Assembly: GCA_004377185.1 (NCBI GenBank)
Contig: SOIM01000033.1
Span: forward strand, 1-64,000
Reading direction: 5' to 3'
DNA: 64,000 nt
From: Methanomassiliicoccales archaeon
GTDB taxonomy: Archaea; Thermoplasmatota; Thermoplasmata; RBG-16-68-12; SOIM01
The translations under genes were made by a program, and so were the position numbers. Each line of letters opens with the position of its first letter. Position 1 is the stretch's first letter. Under the pieces are notes generated by a model. It did no database searches and was not told the DNA's origin. It saw nothing but the letters and a program-made list of their open reading frames with translations. Positions 1 to 8,209 of the stretch are shown here, in pieces.

Positions 1-211
1 TTTCTGTGTATGTGCATAGGTGCACAGAAGAGCATCGATTGTTCGGTTTCTGTGTATGTGCATAGGTGCACAGAAGAGCATCGATTGTTCGGTTTCTGTG
101 TGCATGCATAGGTGCACAGCTGTGTACGTGCATAGGTGCGCAGATTTCTAGAGGCAGGGGCTGCGTTTGGATCATTTTCTAAGCTTTCTGTGTGCATGCA
201 TAGGTGCACAG
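1..211. repeat. Iteron-like repeat array (five copies)
   Basis: A 46-bp unit occurs twice in perfect tandem (1-46 and 47-92). It contains a 24-27 bp core that starts CTGTG and ends TGCATAGGTGCACAG. Further cores without the 19-bp filler lie at 93-119, 120-143 (with TGCGCAG at the end) and 185-211; 93-119 and 185-211 are identical. Each core is a weak dyad (CTGTG...CACAG) able to form a short hairpin. No further copy was seen in the rest of the window, and the array may continue to the left of the window. It lies upstream of the PolB2 operon promoter. It could be iterons, a regulator-binding array or simply satellite DNA. Confidence 0.85.
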
Positions 212-311
212 AGGTTTGAAAACATTGATTGCCTGGACACTGCTTCTCCATAGAGAAAACACACCTCTGGCCCTCCTCCATAATACTTTCACCCCCCTCT
301 CCTCAGACCCT

Positions 312-354
312 GATTAAATACCCCGAAAGAGCTATTTTTCCTACGGGGGAGTGA
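312..354 (+). promoter_or_regulatory. Promoter and Shine-Dalgarno of the polB2 operon
   Basis: A TATA-like GATTAAATA lies at 312-320, which predicts transcription starting near 344. The SD sequence GGGGAGTGA (346-354) lies just before the ATG at 358, giving a leader of about 14 nt. Confidence 0.55.
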
Positions 355-357
355 AAA

Positions 358-1113
358 ATGCGAGCCGTACTAGAGACAGAAGTAGCGGTCGAAGTCGAGC
401 TTTTACCGGAAGTGAGAACGATATTCTCATCTCTCAAGCCCATAGACAATCTCATAGGCCCCTTCCAATCCTCCAAGATAGCGTTCATAGACAGCGCGTC
501 CAAGTTCCTGTTCGACTTCACCTCGGTGCTGTGCGTACAAGCGATAAAGCAGTTCGACAGGGAGATCGTCTTCCTGGACGCTGGGAACTCGGTAGACCCG
601 TTCGTCCTCTCCAACCTGGCGAAGAGGTTCGGGATGGATAAGAAGTACGTACTCAAGAGCATCAACGTATCCAGGCCCTTCACCGCCTACCAGATGGCCA
701 CGCTCATAGACGAGCGATTGGAGGAAGAGGTGAAGAACAAGGGCGCCTGCATGCTGGTGGTCTCCAGCTTTCCCTACCTGTTCCTGGACGAGGACGTGGA
801 GTGGCCCGAGGCGTACAAGCTCATGGAGAGGTGCGTGTCCACCATACAGAAAATAACCAAGGAGTACCAGACGATATCGCTCATCACCAACTACAAGTTG
901 AGCAACCTCTACCACAGGGCGAAGCTCAGGGACCTTTTGTACGGATGTGCGGACAAGAACGTACGGTTCGAGATCGGAAGGAGAGTTTTGAGGATAACCT
1001 TACCCGAGAAGGATGAGAGCATCGACTACCTGCCAGTTCCCCACAATCAGACAACTTTGGACGACTTCACGGAGGTGGTATTCTGGGAAGGACGGTACCC
1101 ACATATAGACTAG
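358..1113 (+). CDS. Inactivated RecA/RadA-like protein of the PolB2 operon
   Basis: A 251-residue protein with the size and strand pattern of a RecA-fold core (hydrophobic strands near residues 41-46, 70-75 and 131-136). Where the Walker A loop should lie (about residues 43-50) the sequence reads FIDSASKF, with no GxxGxGK[ST]. The Walker B strand ends in VVSS rather than VVxD. It is therefore probably a non-catalytic RadA paralogue. Its stop overlaps the GTG start of the next gene by one base, so translation is probably coupled. From memory, inactivated RecA-like ATPases accompany polB2 in other archaea; this fits but was not checked. Start ATG has a strong SD. The RecA-fold call is moderate and the operon call strong. 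Confidence 0.7.
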   Translation: MRAVLETEVAVEVELLPEVRTIFSSLKPIDNLIGPFQSSKIAFIDSASKFLFDFTSVLCVQAIKQFDREIVFLDAGNSVDPFVLSNLAKRFGMDKKYVLKSINVSRPFTAYQMATLIDERLEEEVKNKGACMLVVSSFPYLFLDEDVEWPEAYKLMERCVSTIQKITKEYQTISLITNYKLSNLYHRAKLRDLLYGCADKNVRFEIGRRVLRITLPEKDESIDYLPVPHNQTTLDDFTEVVFWEGRYPHID

Positions 1114-1334
1114 TGATAGAGAGCATAGTGAGCGATTGGCTGCCCTACAGGAGGGCGCTGAGGGACAGGGACAGAAGGGTCTTCGATGCCCTCATGACCA
1201 AGGCGAGGATGCATACCTCCGCCTCCAGCTACGCGAATAGAATGGAGCCCTTGGAGAGCGTGTTCATGTCCATCCTCCTGGAGCAGCAGAAGGAGATAGA
1301 GCTTCTCAAGATGAGGTTGGAAGGAAAGCAATGA
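1113..1334 (+). CDS. Small helical protein between RadA-like and PolB2 genes
   Basis: A 73-residue protein, charged and predicted to be almost all helix; its last 25 residues (LLEQQKEIELLKMRLEGKQ at the end) look like a short coiled coil. The GTG start shares a base with the previous stop, and its TGA overlaps the polB2 ATG (ATGA, 1331-1334). The tight coupling suggests a stoichiometric partner or accessory subunit of the polymerase. I do not recognise a named domain. Confidence 0.7.
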   Translation: MIESIVSDWLPYRRALRDRDRRVFDALMTKARMHTSASSYANRMEPLESVFMSILLEQQKEIELLKMRLEGKQ

Positions 1335-3508
1335 GAGGCTGGATATTCGATGTTTATCCCGATTACCAGAAGGACCACATGGTCTGCTGGATCAAGACCG
1401 AGGAGGATGTGGAGAAGTTGGTGGACAGGAGATTCTTCCCCACCTTCTATGCCTACGGCTCGAGAAAGAGCCTGATGAGCCTGGCGGACGTGGTGAGCGT
1501 ACGGAAGCTCAGGGACGTATCTTTCCAAAGGAAGAAGATCAAACTGGGGTACGATGGGAAGTTCGAAGTTCTAAGCATAACCCCACACAGGTACCGGGAC
1601 GTAAAGATACTGGCGAAGATGATTGACGCGCAAGGGGGCTACAGGGACTTCCAGCTGTACAATGTGGACATCCGGTTGGCGCAGAGGTATCTGGTGGAGA
1701 AGGGTATATTCCCCATGGCCTACGTAGATGTGGGCAATGAGTTCATCCTCCTGGACGAGCAGTGGGCAATGGAGTATCCGCTTCCGGAATTGAAGTACAC
1801 TGAAATCGGGGTCAAGGTCAACAGCGCCACCAGGATAAAGAAGTTCAACGACCCGATACAGGCCATCAAGGTGGGAGAACGTGTTTTCAAAGATGATAAT
1901 GAAACCAATCTTCTGAGGAGCATGGTGGAGGAGATAAGGCTCACGGACCCGGATGTGGTCTACATGAAGAACGGCGATTCGTTCCTATTTCCTTATTTAT
2001 ATAATAGAGCAAAGGCGAACGGGATATTGGGTGAGATCCAACTGGGAAGGGAGGGGCAGAGCTCCAGACCTGAAAGATCCGGCAGATCATACTTCAGGTA
2101 TGGTCGAGTGGAATACAAGCCGCCGTTGTACACCCTGCGAGGTAGACTGCACATAGACACCAGCAATTCATTCTTGCACATGGAGAGCGGTCTCAAGGGG
2201 TTGATAGAGCTGTCCAGGCTTTCGTGCATCCCGGTCCAAACGCTTGCCAAGCTTTCCCCGGGTACTGCCATATCCGCCATGCAGGTCAATCAAGCAATGA
2301 GGGACGGTCACGTGGTGATCTGGAAGAAGAACCTGCCCGAGGACTTCAAGACCGCCAAGGAGCTGATGGTCACCGACAGGGGAGGGTTCATCTACGAGCC
2401 GGTGGTAGGAATCCACGACAAGGTACTGGAGCTGGACTATACCTCGCTCTACCCGAGCATAATGGTCAGGTTCAACATCTCGCCCGAGACGGTCAAGTGT
2501 CCTTGTTGCCCTGACTCAAAGATAAGGGTGCCAGAGATAGGGTACAACATCTGTGAGAAACAGGTGGGGCTAATTGCTAAAGTCCTGAAGCCCGTTATCC
2601 AGCGAAGAATGGTGTACAAGAAGAGGGCTAAGGAGGGAGATCTGGAATACAAAGAGAGGTCGGATATTCTGAAATTCTTACTGGTTTGCTCATTCGGCTA
2701 CACTGGCTACAAAAACGCCCGCTACGGACGGATAGAATGCCACGAATCCATCACCGCCTACGGCAGGGAGATACTGCTCCGCTCCACCGAAATAGCCGAG
2801 AAGCACGGATACCGGGTCCTGCACGGAATAGTGGACTCCCTCTGGCTGGAAGGTAACGGGGGGCACAGGGCCCTAGCCGATCACCTGAAGAACGATATCG
2901 GGATACCAGTGGAGATAGAAGGCGTATACAAGTGGATCGTTTTCCTCCCCTGCAAGAACATAGATGTGGGGGCCATGAACAGGTACTACGGACTCTTCGA
3001 GAACGGGGAGATGAAGATTAGAGGGATCGAAACTAGAAGGAGCGATTCCCCGGAGTTAGTGAAGAAGGCCCAGTTCGAGATGCTGGACATACTCTCCAAG
3101 GCGGAGGACTCATACGAGTTCAAGAGGACGATACCCGAGGCATTGGGAGCGCTGAAGGTCTGGGCGGAGAGGGTCATGGATGGGGATGTGGACATTGAGG
3201 ACCTGATCTTCACCACAAGGATTTCCAAAGAGCTGGAGGAGTACGCCCATTTCAGCAATCAGGTTGCTGCTCTGACCCAATTGAAGAAGCACAGGGTCGC
3301 CGTCCATCCCGGTGAGATAGTTAGATATCTACTGGTGGACAGCGGGAGCATGAAGGCGTCCAAGAGGTTGAAAATCGCTGAGCTGGTGGAGGATGGGGAT
3401 GAGTATGACAGGAAGAAGTACGTGGAGCATTTGTTCAAGGCGGGGGAGAGCTTGTTTCAGTCGTTCGGGTATGATTTAGAGAGGATTGAGGAGGAGTGTG
3501 GAGTCTAA
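1331..3508 (+). CDS. polB2: Family B DNA polymerase, PolB2-like, proofreading site lost
   Basis: A 725-residue B-family polymerase. Motif A is intact (DYTSLYPSI, Asp about residue 369). The motif B region is K448...CSFGYTGY, with Ser where the usual Asn lies before the aromatic/Gly pair. Motif C is HGIVDSLW: the first Asp of the YGDTDS consensus is Ile, but the second Asp (about residue 502), the main metal ligand, is kept. The exonuclease domain is degenerate: no DxE Exo I motif is visible, and Exo II reads NGDSFLFPYL with Leu replacing the catalytic Asp. This resembles archaeal PolB2, a divergent group linked to damage tolerance rather than bulk replication. Polymerase activity remains possible; proofreading does not look possible. 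Last gene of a three-gene overlapping operon. Confidence 0.85.
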   Translation: MRGWIFDVYPDYQKDHMVCWIKTEEDVEKLVDRRFFPTFYAYGSRKSLMSLADVVSVRKLRDVSFQRKKIKLGYDGKFEVLSITPHRYRDVKILAKMIDAQGGYRDFQLYNVDIRLAQRYLVEKGIFPMAYVDVGNEFILLDEQWAMEYPLPELKYTEIGVKVNSATRIKKFNDPIQAIKVGERVFKDDNETNLLRSMVEEIRLTDPDVVYMKNGDSFLFPYLYNRAKANGILGEIQLGREGQSSRPERSGRSYFRYGRVEYKPPLYTLRGRLHIDTSNSFLHMESGLKGLIELSRLSCIPVQTLAKLSPGTAISAMQVNQAMRDGHVVIWKKNLPEDFKTAKELMVTDRGGFIYEPVVGIHDKVLELDYTSLYPSIMVRFNISPETVKCPCCPDSKIRVPEIGYNICEKQVGLIAKVLKPVIQRRMVYKKRAKEGDLEYKERSDILKFLLVCSFGYTGYKNARYGRIECHESITAYGREILLRSTEIAEKHGYRVLHGIVDSLWLEGNGGHRALADHLKNDIGIPVEIEGVYKWIVFLPCKNIDVGAMNRYYGLFENGEMKIRGIETRRSDSPELVKKAQFEMLDILSKAEDSYEFKRTIPEALGALKVWAERVMDGDVDIEDLIFTTRISKELEEYAHFSNQVAALTQLKKHRVAVHPGEIVRYLLVDSGSMKASKRLKIAELVEDGDEYDRKKYVEHLFKAGESLFQSFGYDLERIEEECGV

Positions 3509-3681
3509 AACTCAAGTATTCTGAATTTGGGCGTCTTGGTCCTCAGATACAATTCAACAGCTTCCTTCAGATTCCCCAGTGCTTCCTCAACGGTCTTCCC
3601 TTGGCTGGCTATGTCCAGTTCTGGACATAGGGATACGAAAATATCACCTTCCTTCGTAATCACCGCTGAGTGTTTGTGCAT
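3505..3681 (-). CDS. Orphan HicB-like (UPF0150) antitoxin-fold protein
   Basis: A 58-residue ORF that reads as a HicB/UPF0150 fold: an N-terminal beta hairpin with VITKEGDIFVSLCPELDIA, then the typical SQGKTVEEALGNLKEAVELY helix. No HicA-like toxin (double-stranded-RNA-binding fold with GSHxxY) is adjacent on either side. Its stop overlaps the last codons of polB2 by four bases on the opposite strand. A TATA-like TTAAATACAT lies at 3711-3720 on the minus strand. It could be a solitary regulator or the survivor of a toxin-antitoxin pair. Confidence 0.75.
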   Translation of the reverse strand: MHKHSAVITKEGDIFVSLCPELDIASQGKTVEEALGNLKEAVELYLRTKTPKFRILEF

Positions 3682-3823
3682 TCTCCCACTGGGATAAGGA
3701 GCGTTCTGGAATGTATTTAACTATTTAGGCTGAATCTAACGTAAATTGACCTGTTTAATTGAAAGAAAACAAATATAACATCAGGAGTCCAATATACATC
3801 TAGCAATCTCAGGGGGGCAGTGT

Positions 3824-4126
3824 TTGAAGACCACCATTCCCAGAATCCAACGCGTGAATTCTCTCAACGTTCTGAGAAAAGACGGCTACTGGATCACCAA
3901 AGAAGGCAAGGAAATCGTGGCCACCAAGCCTTTCGGGAAGAAGAAGTACCCCAGGTTCCATCTGAAGATTTCTGGAGAGAACGAGAAAGGACCGTCCCAC
4001 CTGGACCTCCACGTAGACTGGGAAAGACCAAAACACTCTCAATACTGGGGCAAGTGTGCAACTGAGGAAGATGATACGATAAGTCAGGAGATCGAGCGTC
4101 TCAAGGGGTTGTTGTCAAACTCCTGA
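3824..4126 (+). CDS. Conserved small protein of unknown function
   Basis: A 100-residue basic protein starting with TTG after a strong purine-rich SD (GGGGGG, 3812-3817). A TATA-like AAATATAAC at about 3770-3778 gives a leader near 23 nt. Visible features are a Lys/Pro-rich centre, an LHVDWE segment after HLD, and a C-terminal helix beginning SQEIERL. It resembles small proteins of the RYPRFHL/HLD type found near accessory genes, but I assign no function. It converges on xseB with two bases between the stops. Confidence 0.6.
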   Translation: MKTTIPRIQRVNSLNVLRKDGYWITKEGKEIVATKPFGKKKYPRFHLKISGENEKGPSHLDLHVDWERPKHSQYWGKCATEEDDTISQEIERLKGLLSNS

Positions 4127-4128
4127 GA

Positions 4129-4347
4129 CTATTCCATCTCTTTTTCTTCGAGTCCTTTGTCCCCTTCCACCAGCTCGGTGACCCTCTGTTCCGCCTCCTT
4201 TAGCTTCTTGTTACAGAACTTGAAAAGCTTGATCCCTTCCTCGAAATTCTCCAGCGCTTCCTGCAAGGAGAGCTTTCCATCGCTCAGGACCTGGACCTGC
4301 TCCTCCAACTTCTTGAGGGCTTCCTCAAAACTCAACTCTTCTGCCAT
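4129..4347 (-). CDS. xseB: Exodeoxyribonuclease VII small subunit
   Basis: A 72-residue all-helical protein with the family signature: [16 protein letters not shown] followed by [16 protein letters not shown] and a helix ending in EAEQRV. Length matches bacterial XseB (about 70-80). It binds the coiled-coil region of XseA to form exonuclease VII, which degrades single-stranded DNA from both ends to oligonucleotides. The ATG lies 16 bases inside the 3' end of xseA, so the two are translationally coupled. The gene is bacterial in distribution, so an old transfer into this archaeal lineage is likely. Confidence 0.93.
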   Translation of the reverse strand: MAEELSFEEALKKLEEQVQVLSDGKLSLQEALENFEEGIKLFKFCNKKLKEAEQRVTELVEGDKGLEEKEME

Positions 4348-5603
4348 CTATCGACCTCCTTCTTCCCTTTCACTTCGCACTCGATGTCTCCATCCTTGAC
4401 CATCAAACGGATATCGTTCCCAACCTCGACCGCAGCGATTTCGTCAATAATCAACTTCTCGGGCAGCTTCAAAGCGACAGAGTACCCCCTGTCCAGCGTG
4501 GCAAGAGGATTGATCGCGTCCAGCATTCCGCCCAACTTCTCCATTCTCTGCCTGGACATCTCCAAGAAATGCTTTTGAGAGACAGTGAGGTTCGAATGGA
4601 CCTCGTCCAGCCTCTGCTTGTTCATGTTCACCAAGTCCAGAAGGATCCTCGGCCTCAACTGCGATCCAAAAGAGGCTACGGAATCCTGATATCTGGATAT
4701 GAAATCGGTCATCTCGTCCTCGAACAAATCCCTCATCGAATAGAGCTGGTTCATAATCTCCATCACGTCCGGGACAACCAGTTCAGCAGCGGCACTGGGC
4801 GTGGCGGCCCTCTTGTCAGCTACAAAATCACAGATGGTGAAATCGGTTTCGTGCCCGACCGCGGAAACGACAGGGACTTCCGAAGCGAACACCGCCCTCG
4901 CCACCTGCTCGTCATTGAAGCACCATAGGTCCTCAATCGAACCTCCGCCCCTTCCGACAATCATCACATCCACGTTGCCTAATGCATTCAGTGCTTGTAT
5001 CCCCTCAATAATGGTTGGAGGTGCTTGATCTCCTTGCACCGTCGCTGGAGCCAGGACGACATCAGCGATTGGATACCTCCTACCCAGAATCTTCAGAATG
5101 TCACGGATAGCGGCCCCGGTCTTAGATGTCACGACCCCTATTCTCTTTGGAAAAGCGGGAAGCGGCTTCTTGTATTCCTCTTTGAAGAGCCCTTCTTCCT
5201 CCAGTTTCTTCTTCAGTTTCTCAAATGCGATGTACAGATCTCCCAGACCCTCCGGTCTTATTTCAGAGGCGATCAACTGGTACCTGCCCTTGTTTGCATA
5301 GACATCGATCCTGCCGCTGACGACAACTCTCTGGCCATCCTCCAGCTTCGCCTCGATCTTCTCAGCTTCCCCTCTGAACATGACACAGGGGAGTTCACAG
5401 TTCTCATCCTTCAGGGTGAAATAGAGGTGACCTGCACCTGAAGCGGAGAATTTACTGACCTCGCCCATGACCAATAACTCCACCAGGACCGGGTCTCCCT
5501 GAACCAACCTGCGAATGTGATATGTGATTTCCGTAACGGAATAGACCTTGGTTTCCTTCTCTTCCAAACCCCTCCTCCTCTGATTCTGTGGGTTTCGAAG
5601 CAT
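4332..5603 (-). CDS. xseA: Exodeoxyribonuclease VII large subunit
   Basis: A 423-residue XseA. An N-terminal OB fold (about residues 18-115; [28 protein letters not shown]) is followed by the catalytic domain with [19 protein letters not shown], the signature [14 protein letters not shown], and [19 protein letters not shown] with ATPSAAAEL. The C-terminal part is helical coiled coil and ends with the usual LDRGYSV segment. It is slightly shorter than the E. coli protein (456). It acts with XseB on single-stranded DNA in repair and recombination. It lies 27 bp downstream of the HARP-like gene and is probably cotranscribed with it. Confidence 0.95.
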   Translation of the reverse strand: MLRNPQNQRRRGLEEKETKVYSVTEITYHIRRLVQGDPVLVELLVMGEVSKFSASGAGHLYFTLKDENCELPCVMFRGEAEKIEAKLEDGQRVVVSGRIDVYANKGRYQLIASEIRPEGLGDLYIAFEKLKKKLEEEGLFKEEYKKPLPAFPKRIGVVTSKTGAAIRDILKILGRRYPIADVVLAPATVQGDQAPPTIIEGIQALNALGNVDVMIVGRGGGSIEDLWCFNDEQVARAVFASEVPVVSAVGHETDFTICDFVADKRAATPSAAAELVVPDVMEIMNQLYSMRDLFEDEMTDFISRYQDSVASFGSQLRPRILLDLVNMNKQRLDEVHSNLTVSQKHFLEMSRQRMEKLGGMLDAINPLATLDRGYSVALKLPEKLIIDEIAAVEVGNDIRLMVKDGDIECEVKGKKEVDRWQKS

Positions 5604-5630
5604 TATGGTAACCTCAGTAAATATTCTTTC

Positions 5631-6116
5631 TCAGCGTTTGAGACTGCCTTTCAAGTCATCGTGCAACTTTATCTGGCACCTCGCAAGCCTGAGCTTGGAT
5701 ATCACCTCCTCCAGCGTCTTGATTTCGTCCCTGATCGGAATGAACCAGCCTTTGGTCCCGGGATCGAACTTCCTCTCTTCCAAAGAGCGGATCTCCCTGA
5801 CCAGATTTGGGTCGTAGTCAAAAGAGACCATGTAATCGTTCCCGACCCTGCGTATGAACACTTCAGGAGCCTCCGCCTCGAACTCCTTCCCCTCAAGAAG
5901 TAACTTCTCTATTTCCGCGTCCACGATCACAACACAGGTCTGATCCTCGAAAATCCTCATTACATCCTTGTACAGATACAGTGGAACCAGCCACTCCTTG
6001 GTCTCCGGGTCAAACCTCCTCTTCGGGAACGCCCTGGCAACCTCTACGAGCTTTTCATCATAATCGAACTGAACCGCCACCTCTCCCCCTTTCCTGCCAA
6101 TACGTACGGTCCTCAT
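5631..6116 (-). CDS. Tandem HARP-like domain protein
   Basis: A 161-residue protein made of two similar halves. Repeat 1 contains AFPKRRFDPETKEWLVPL (about residues 29-46), repeat 2 SLEERKFDPGTKGWFIPI (about 110-127). Each is preceded by a strand and a YD-x-LV/FDYDPNLV helix start. The pattern D-x-x-L...R-x-[FW]-D-P-x-x-K-x-W-x-[FV]-P matches the HARP repeat of SMARCAL1-type annealing helicases, which binds forked DNA. No helicase motifs are present. A TATA-like GGTTATATAC at about 6147-6156 and the SD GGGAGGGA precede the ATG. First gene of the operon with xseA-xseB, so a role in handling single-stranded or fork DNA is inferred. Confidence 0.7.
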   Translation of the reverse strand: MRTVRIGRKGGEVAVQFDYDEKLVEVARAFPKRRFDPETKEWLVPLYLYKDVMRIFEDQTCVVIVDAEIEKLLLEGKEFEAEAPEVFIRRVGNDYMVSFDYDPNLVREIRSLEERKFDPGTKGWFIPIRDEIKTLEEVISKLRLARCQIKLHDDLKGSLKR

Positions 6117-6190
6117 GACTATCCCTCCCGATTACTGGGTTTGGGGAGTATATAACCTTCAGAAGGGGAGTAGAGTGAAAGTACTTCTGA

Positions 6191-8125
6191 CTACTCCAAC
6201 TTCAGTTCTTTCAGGATTTCTTCTCCTGATTTCTCCACTGGTTCCTTTTTCTGCATTCTCAGGAATCTGATAAGCACCGCAACAGTAATACCCAGGAAAA
6301 TAACGAGGACAACCATTCCCCAGACAAGGATCAAATCCGATGACGAAAGTCCTTCGGGCCCCAGGACGAAGTTAATCACTTCACCTTCGGAAGGATATTC
6401 TATCTCAATCGTGGTGGTGGCTGACCAGTCATTGTATTCGACGGTAATCCGAATTGTGTCCGTAGTGTTCGCGGGACTTACCTCGGCCAGATAACCGGAA
6501 GAATCCGATTCAACAACCACCTTCTCTCCGCTGTTGAGGTTCTCCACCGTCACGGTCGCGCCTATCAAATCCGCCCCGCTGGAGTCCTGGACAAACCCAG
6601 AGATCGAATACCCTGCCCCCAGGACATTCCGGAAGAAAGAAACGTTCATCCAAACCCTGGTCTCATTCATCAGGTAGAAGTCGAGGTCGGTGAAAGTCTC
6701 TTCGGACAGGGTTACGTTCTCAAATCGAGGAACGCTAGCAGGCAGGAAAAGAGAAATCGGTGAAGTTTGCGGAGGGTAGTAATAATGGTAGACATCGATT
6801 TCCAGAGTAGCGTTCTGAGGGGACGTGAGCTCGAGCTGGATCGTGTCGTCCTGACCGTTGCTGTTCGTATCAAAGAAGGTCATGTCTATTTGCAGAGAGA
6901 CCTCGGGGTCGGGCACTTCACCGTTCACGGCCGCTTTGAAATCCAGCAGATAGTCATCCCACCCAGTGGCATTGCTGAAGTCCAGATCGTGATAGGAGGA
7001 ATAAACTATCCCAAGAGGATACCAGACGGACAATCCGTGAGCGTACGTGGTTCTCACGCTTGCCACGGGGTTGTCCCAGTGTAATTCGTACGAGACCGTT
7101 GAAGTCACAGCCTCCACCGAGCTGGACAACTGGCTTATCAGCCTTCTCGGAAGTGGAGATGCGAAGGCAAAACTCTGTTCGATCCGGTAGAACAGGTCGT
7201 ACATATCGTAGACGGAATCTCCTTCGTACTTCTCCGTGCCGAGCCTGGCCGACTTGAACATATCAACGAACATCGGTAACGCACTTCTTGCTTGGTCAAC
7301 GAACCTCCTGACCTCCTCACCGAGATATTCCAGCCTGCTTGCGTCTATGACGGAAAGAGCGACCGCCAGTCCGGTATTGTCCTGGTAGGACTCCACATAT
7401 GCGTCCGCGATGGTCCTGCCCAGTTCCGCCGGTCCCATGTCGGGGTCGCTGGTCAGATTGTGAAGCACTGAATCGTAGGGCCATCCCGGTTCGGGTTCGT
7501 CCTTCTGGGAACCTACGAAGAAGTTCACGTAATCCTTGAGCTGATAGTCCATCTCGGTCGTCATCCTGCACGCGTCCGCACCCAGGAGGTCTATCTTTTT
7601 CCCGCTATTGTTCGCTAGAATGGTTTCGAAAGCCCACTTGAGCTCGTCCAACTCCAGATAATCCGACCCTGAAGTGGAGTCCTGCACGACCCCTTGCCAT
7701 CCGCGACCGTGCCCCCAGAGAATCAGAGCATATCTTTCGGCCGAGTAGCTCATCCCCCAATTGGTAAAATTGACAAGGGTCTGTGGATCCCCCATGTTCA
7801 CCTCGCCCAGGTCCTGGAGAGCACTGGCGACATTGGGCCTCATGTTCTTCTGAACGAGATACCTCTTCGCGGTGATCCAATCATCGTCCTCACTTGAATG
7901 GCCGGGAATCCTGTCGAACTGGACAACGATGTTCACTTCGTTTGTGGACCCTATGGAAGCCATCTCAAGGAAATCGTCTATGCCGAAAGCCTCCAAACTG
8001 CTGTCCGCGCCCATGTACACCATGAAGGTCCACTTTGCTGGCTGGGCCTCAGAGGACCTGGGAACAATTGCCCCCAAGGATAGAACAACAAGTAAAAAGA
8101 GCAACAGGGTCCAGAGTTTCCTCAT
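6191..8125 (-). CDS. Secreted membrane-anchored clostripain-like (C11) protease
   Basis: A 644-residue protein. Residues 1-27 are a signal peptide ending SSEA. The C11 peptidase domain starts at KWTFMVYMGADSSLE. His139 lies in LILWGHGRG and Cys186 in LLGADACRM, the expected His/Cys dyad. The middle and C-terminal part has beta-rich domains, one a carboxypeptidase-regulatory/CNA-B-like fold (YSISGFVQDSSGADLIGATV). A transmembrane helix near residues 602-625 is followed by a charged cytoplasmic tail. It probably hydrolyses extracellular protein at the cell surface after Arg or Lys. TATA ATTTAAAT near 8147-8155 lies about 26 bp from the ATG, which suggests a leaderless mRNA. Confidence 0.88.
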   Translation of the reverse strand: MRKLWTLLLFLLVVLSLGAIVPRSSEAQPAKWTFMVYMGADSSLEAFGIDDFLEMASIGSTNEVNIVVQFDRIPGHSSEDDDWITAKRYLVQKNMRPNVASALQDLGEVNMGDPQTLVNFTNWGMSYSAERYALILWGHGRGWQGVVQDSTSGSDYLELDELKWAFETILANNSGKKIDLLGADACRMTTEMDYQLKDYVNFFVGSQKDEPEPGWPYDSVLHNLTSDPDMGPAELGRTIADAYVESYQDNTGLAVALSVIDASRLEYLGEEVRRFVDQARSALPMFVDMFKSARLGTEKYEGDSVYDMYDLFYRIEQSFAFASPLPRRLISQLSSSVEAVTSTVSYELHWDNPVASVRTTYAHGLSVWYPLGIVYSSYHDLDFSNATGWDDYLLDFKAAVNGEVPDPEVSLQIDMTFFDTNSNGQDDTIQLELTSPQNATLEIDVYHYYYPPQTSPISLFLPASVPRFENVTLSEETFTDLDFYLMNETRVWMNVSFFRNVLGAGYSISGFVQDSSGADLIGATVTVENLNSGEKVVVESDSSGYLAEVSPANTTDTIRITVEYNDWSATTTIEIEYPSEGEVINFVLGPEGLSSSDLILVWGMVVLVIFLGITVAVLIRFLRMQKKEPVEKSGEEILKELKLE

Positions 8126-8209
8126 CTAGTTTTGGATTTTCCTTCCCGTATTTAAATGTGATTGGATTGTTTGGCACGAAGGAGAGTAGACCGTTAGCAC
8201 AGTCCCTGG

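Noticed and set aside
1-143. CRISPR array
   Set aside because: The filler between cores is identical where present (19 bp) and missing in later copies; there are no variable spacers and no cas genes.
1331-3508. PolB2 as a wholly inactive polymerase
   Set aside because: Motif A and the second Asp of motif C are kept, so loss of polymerase activity is not shown by sequence, unlike loss of the exonuclease.
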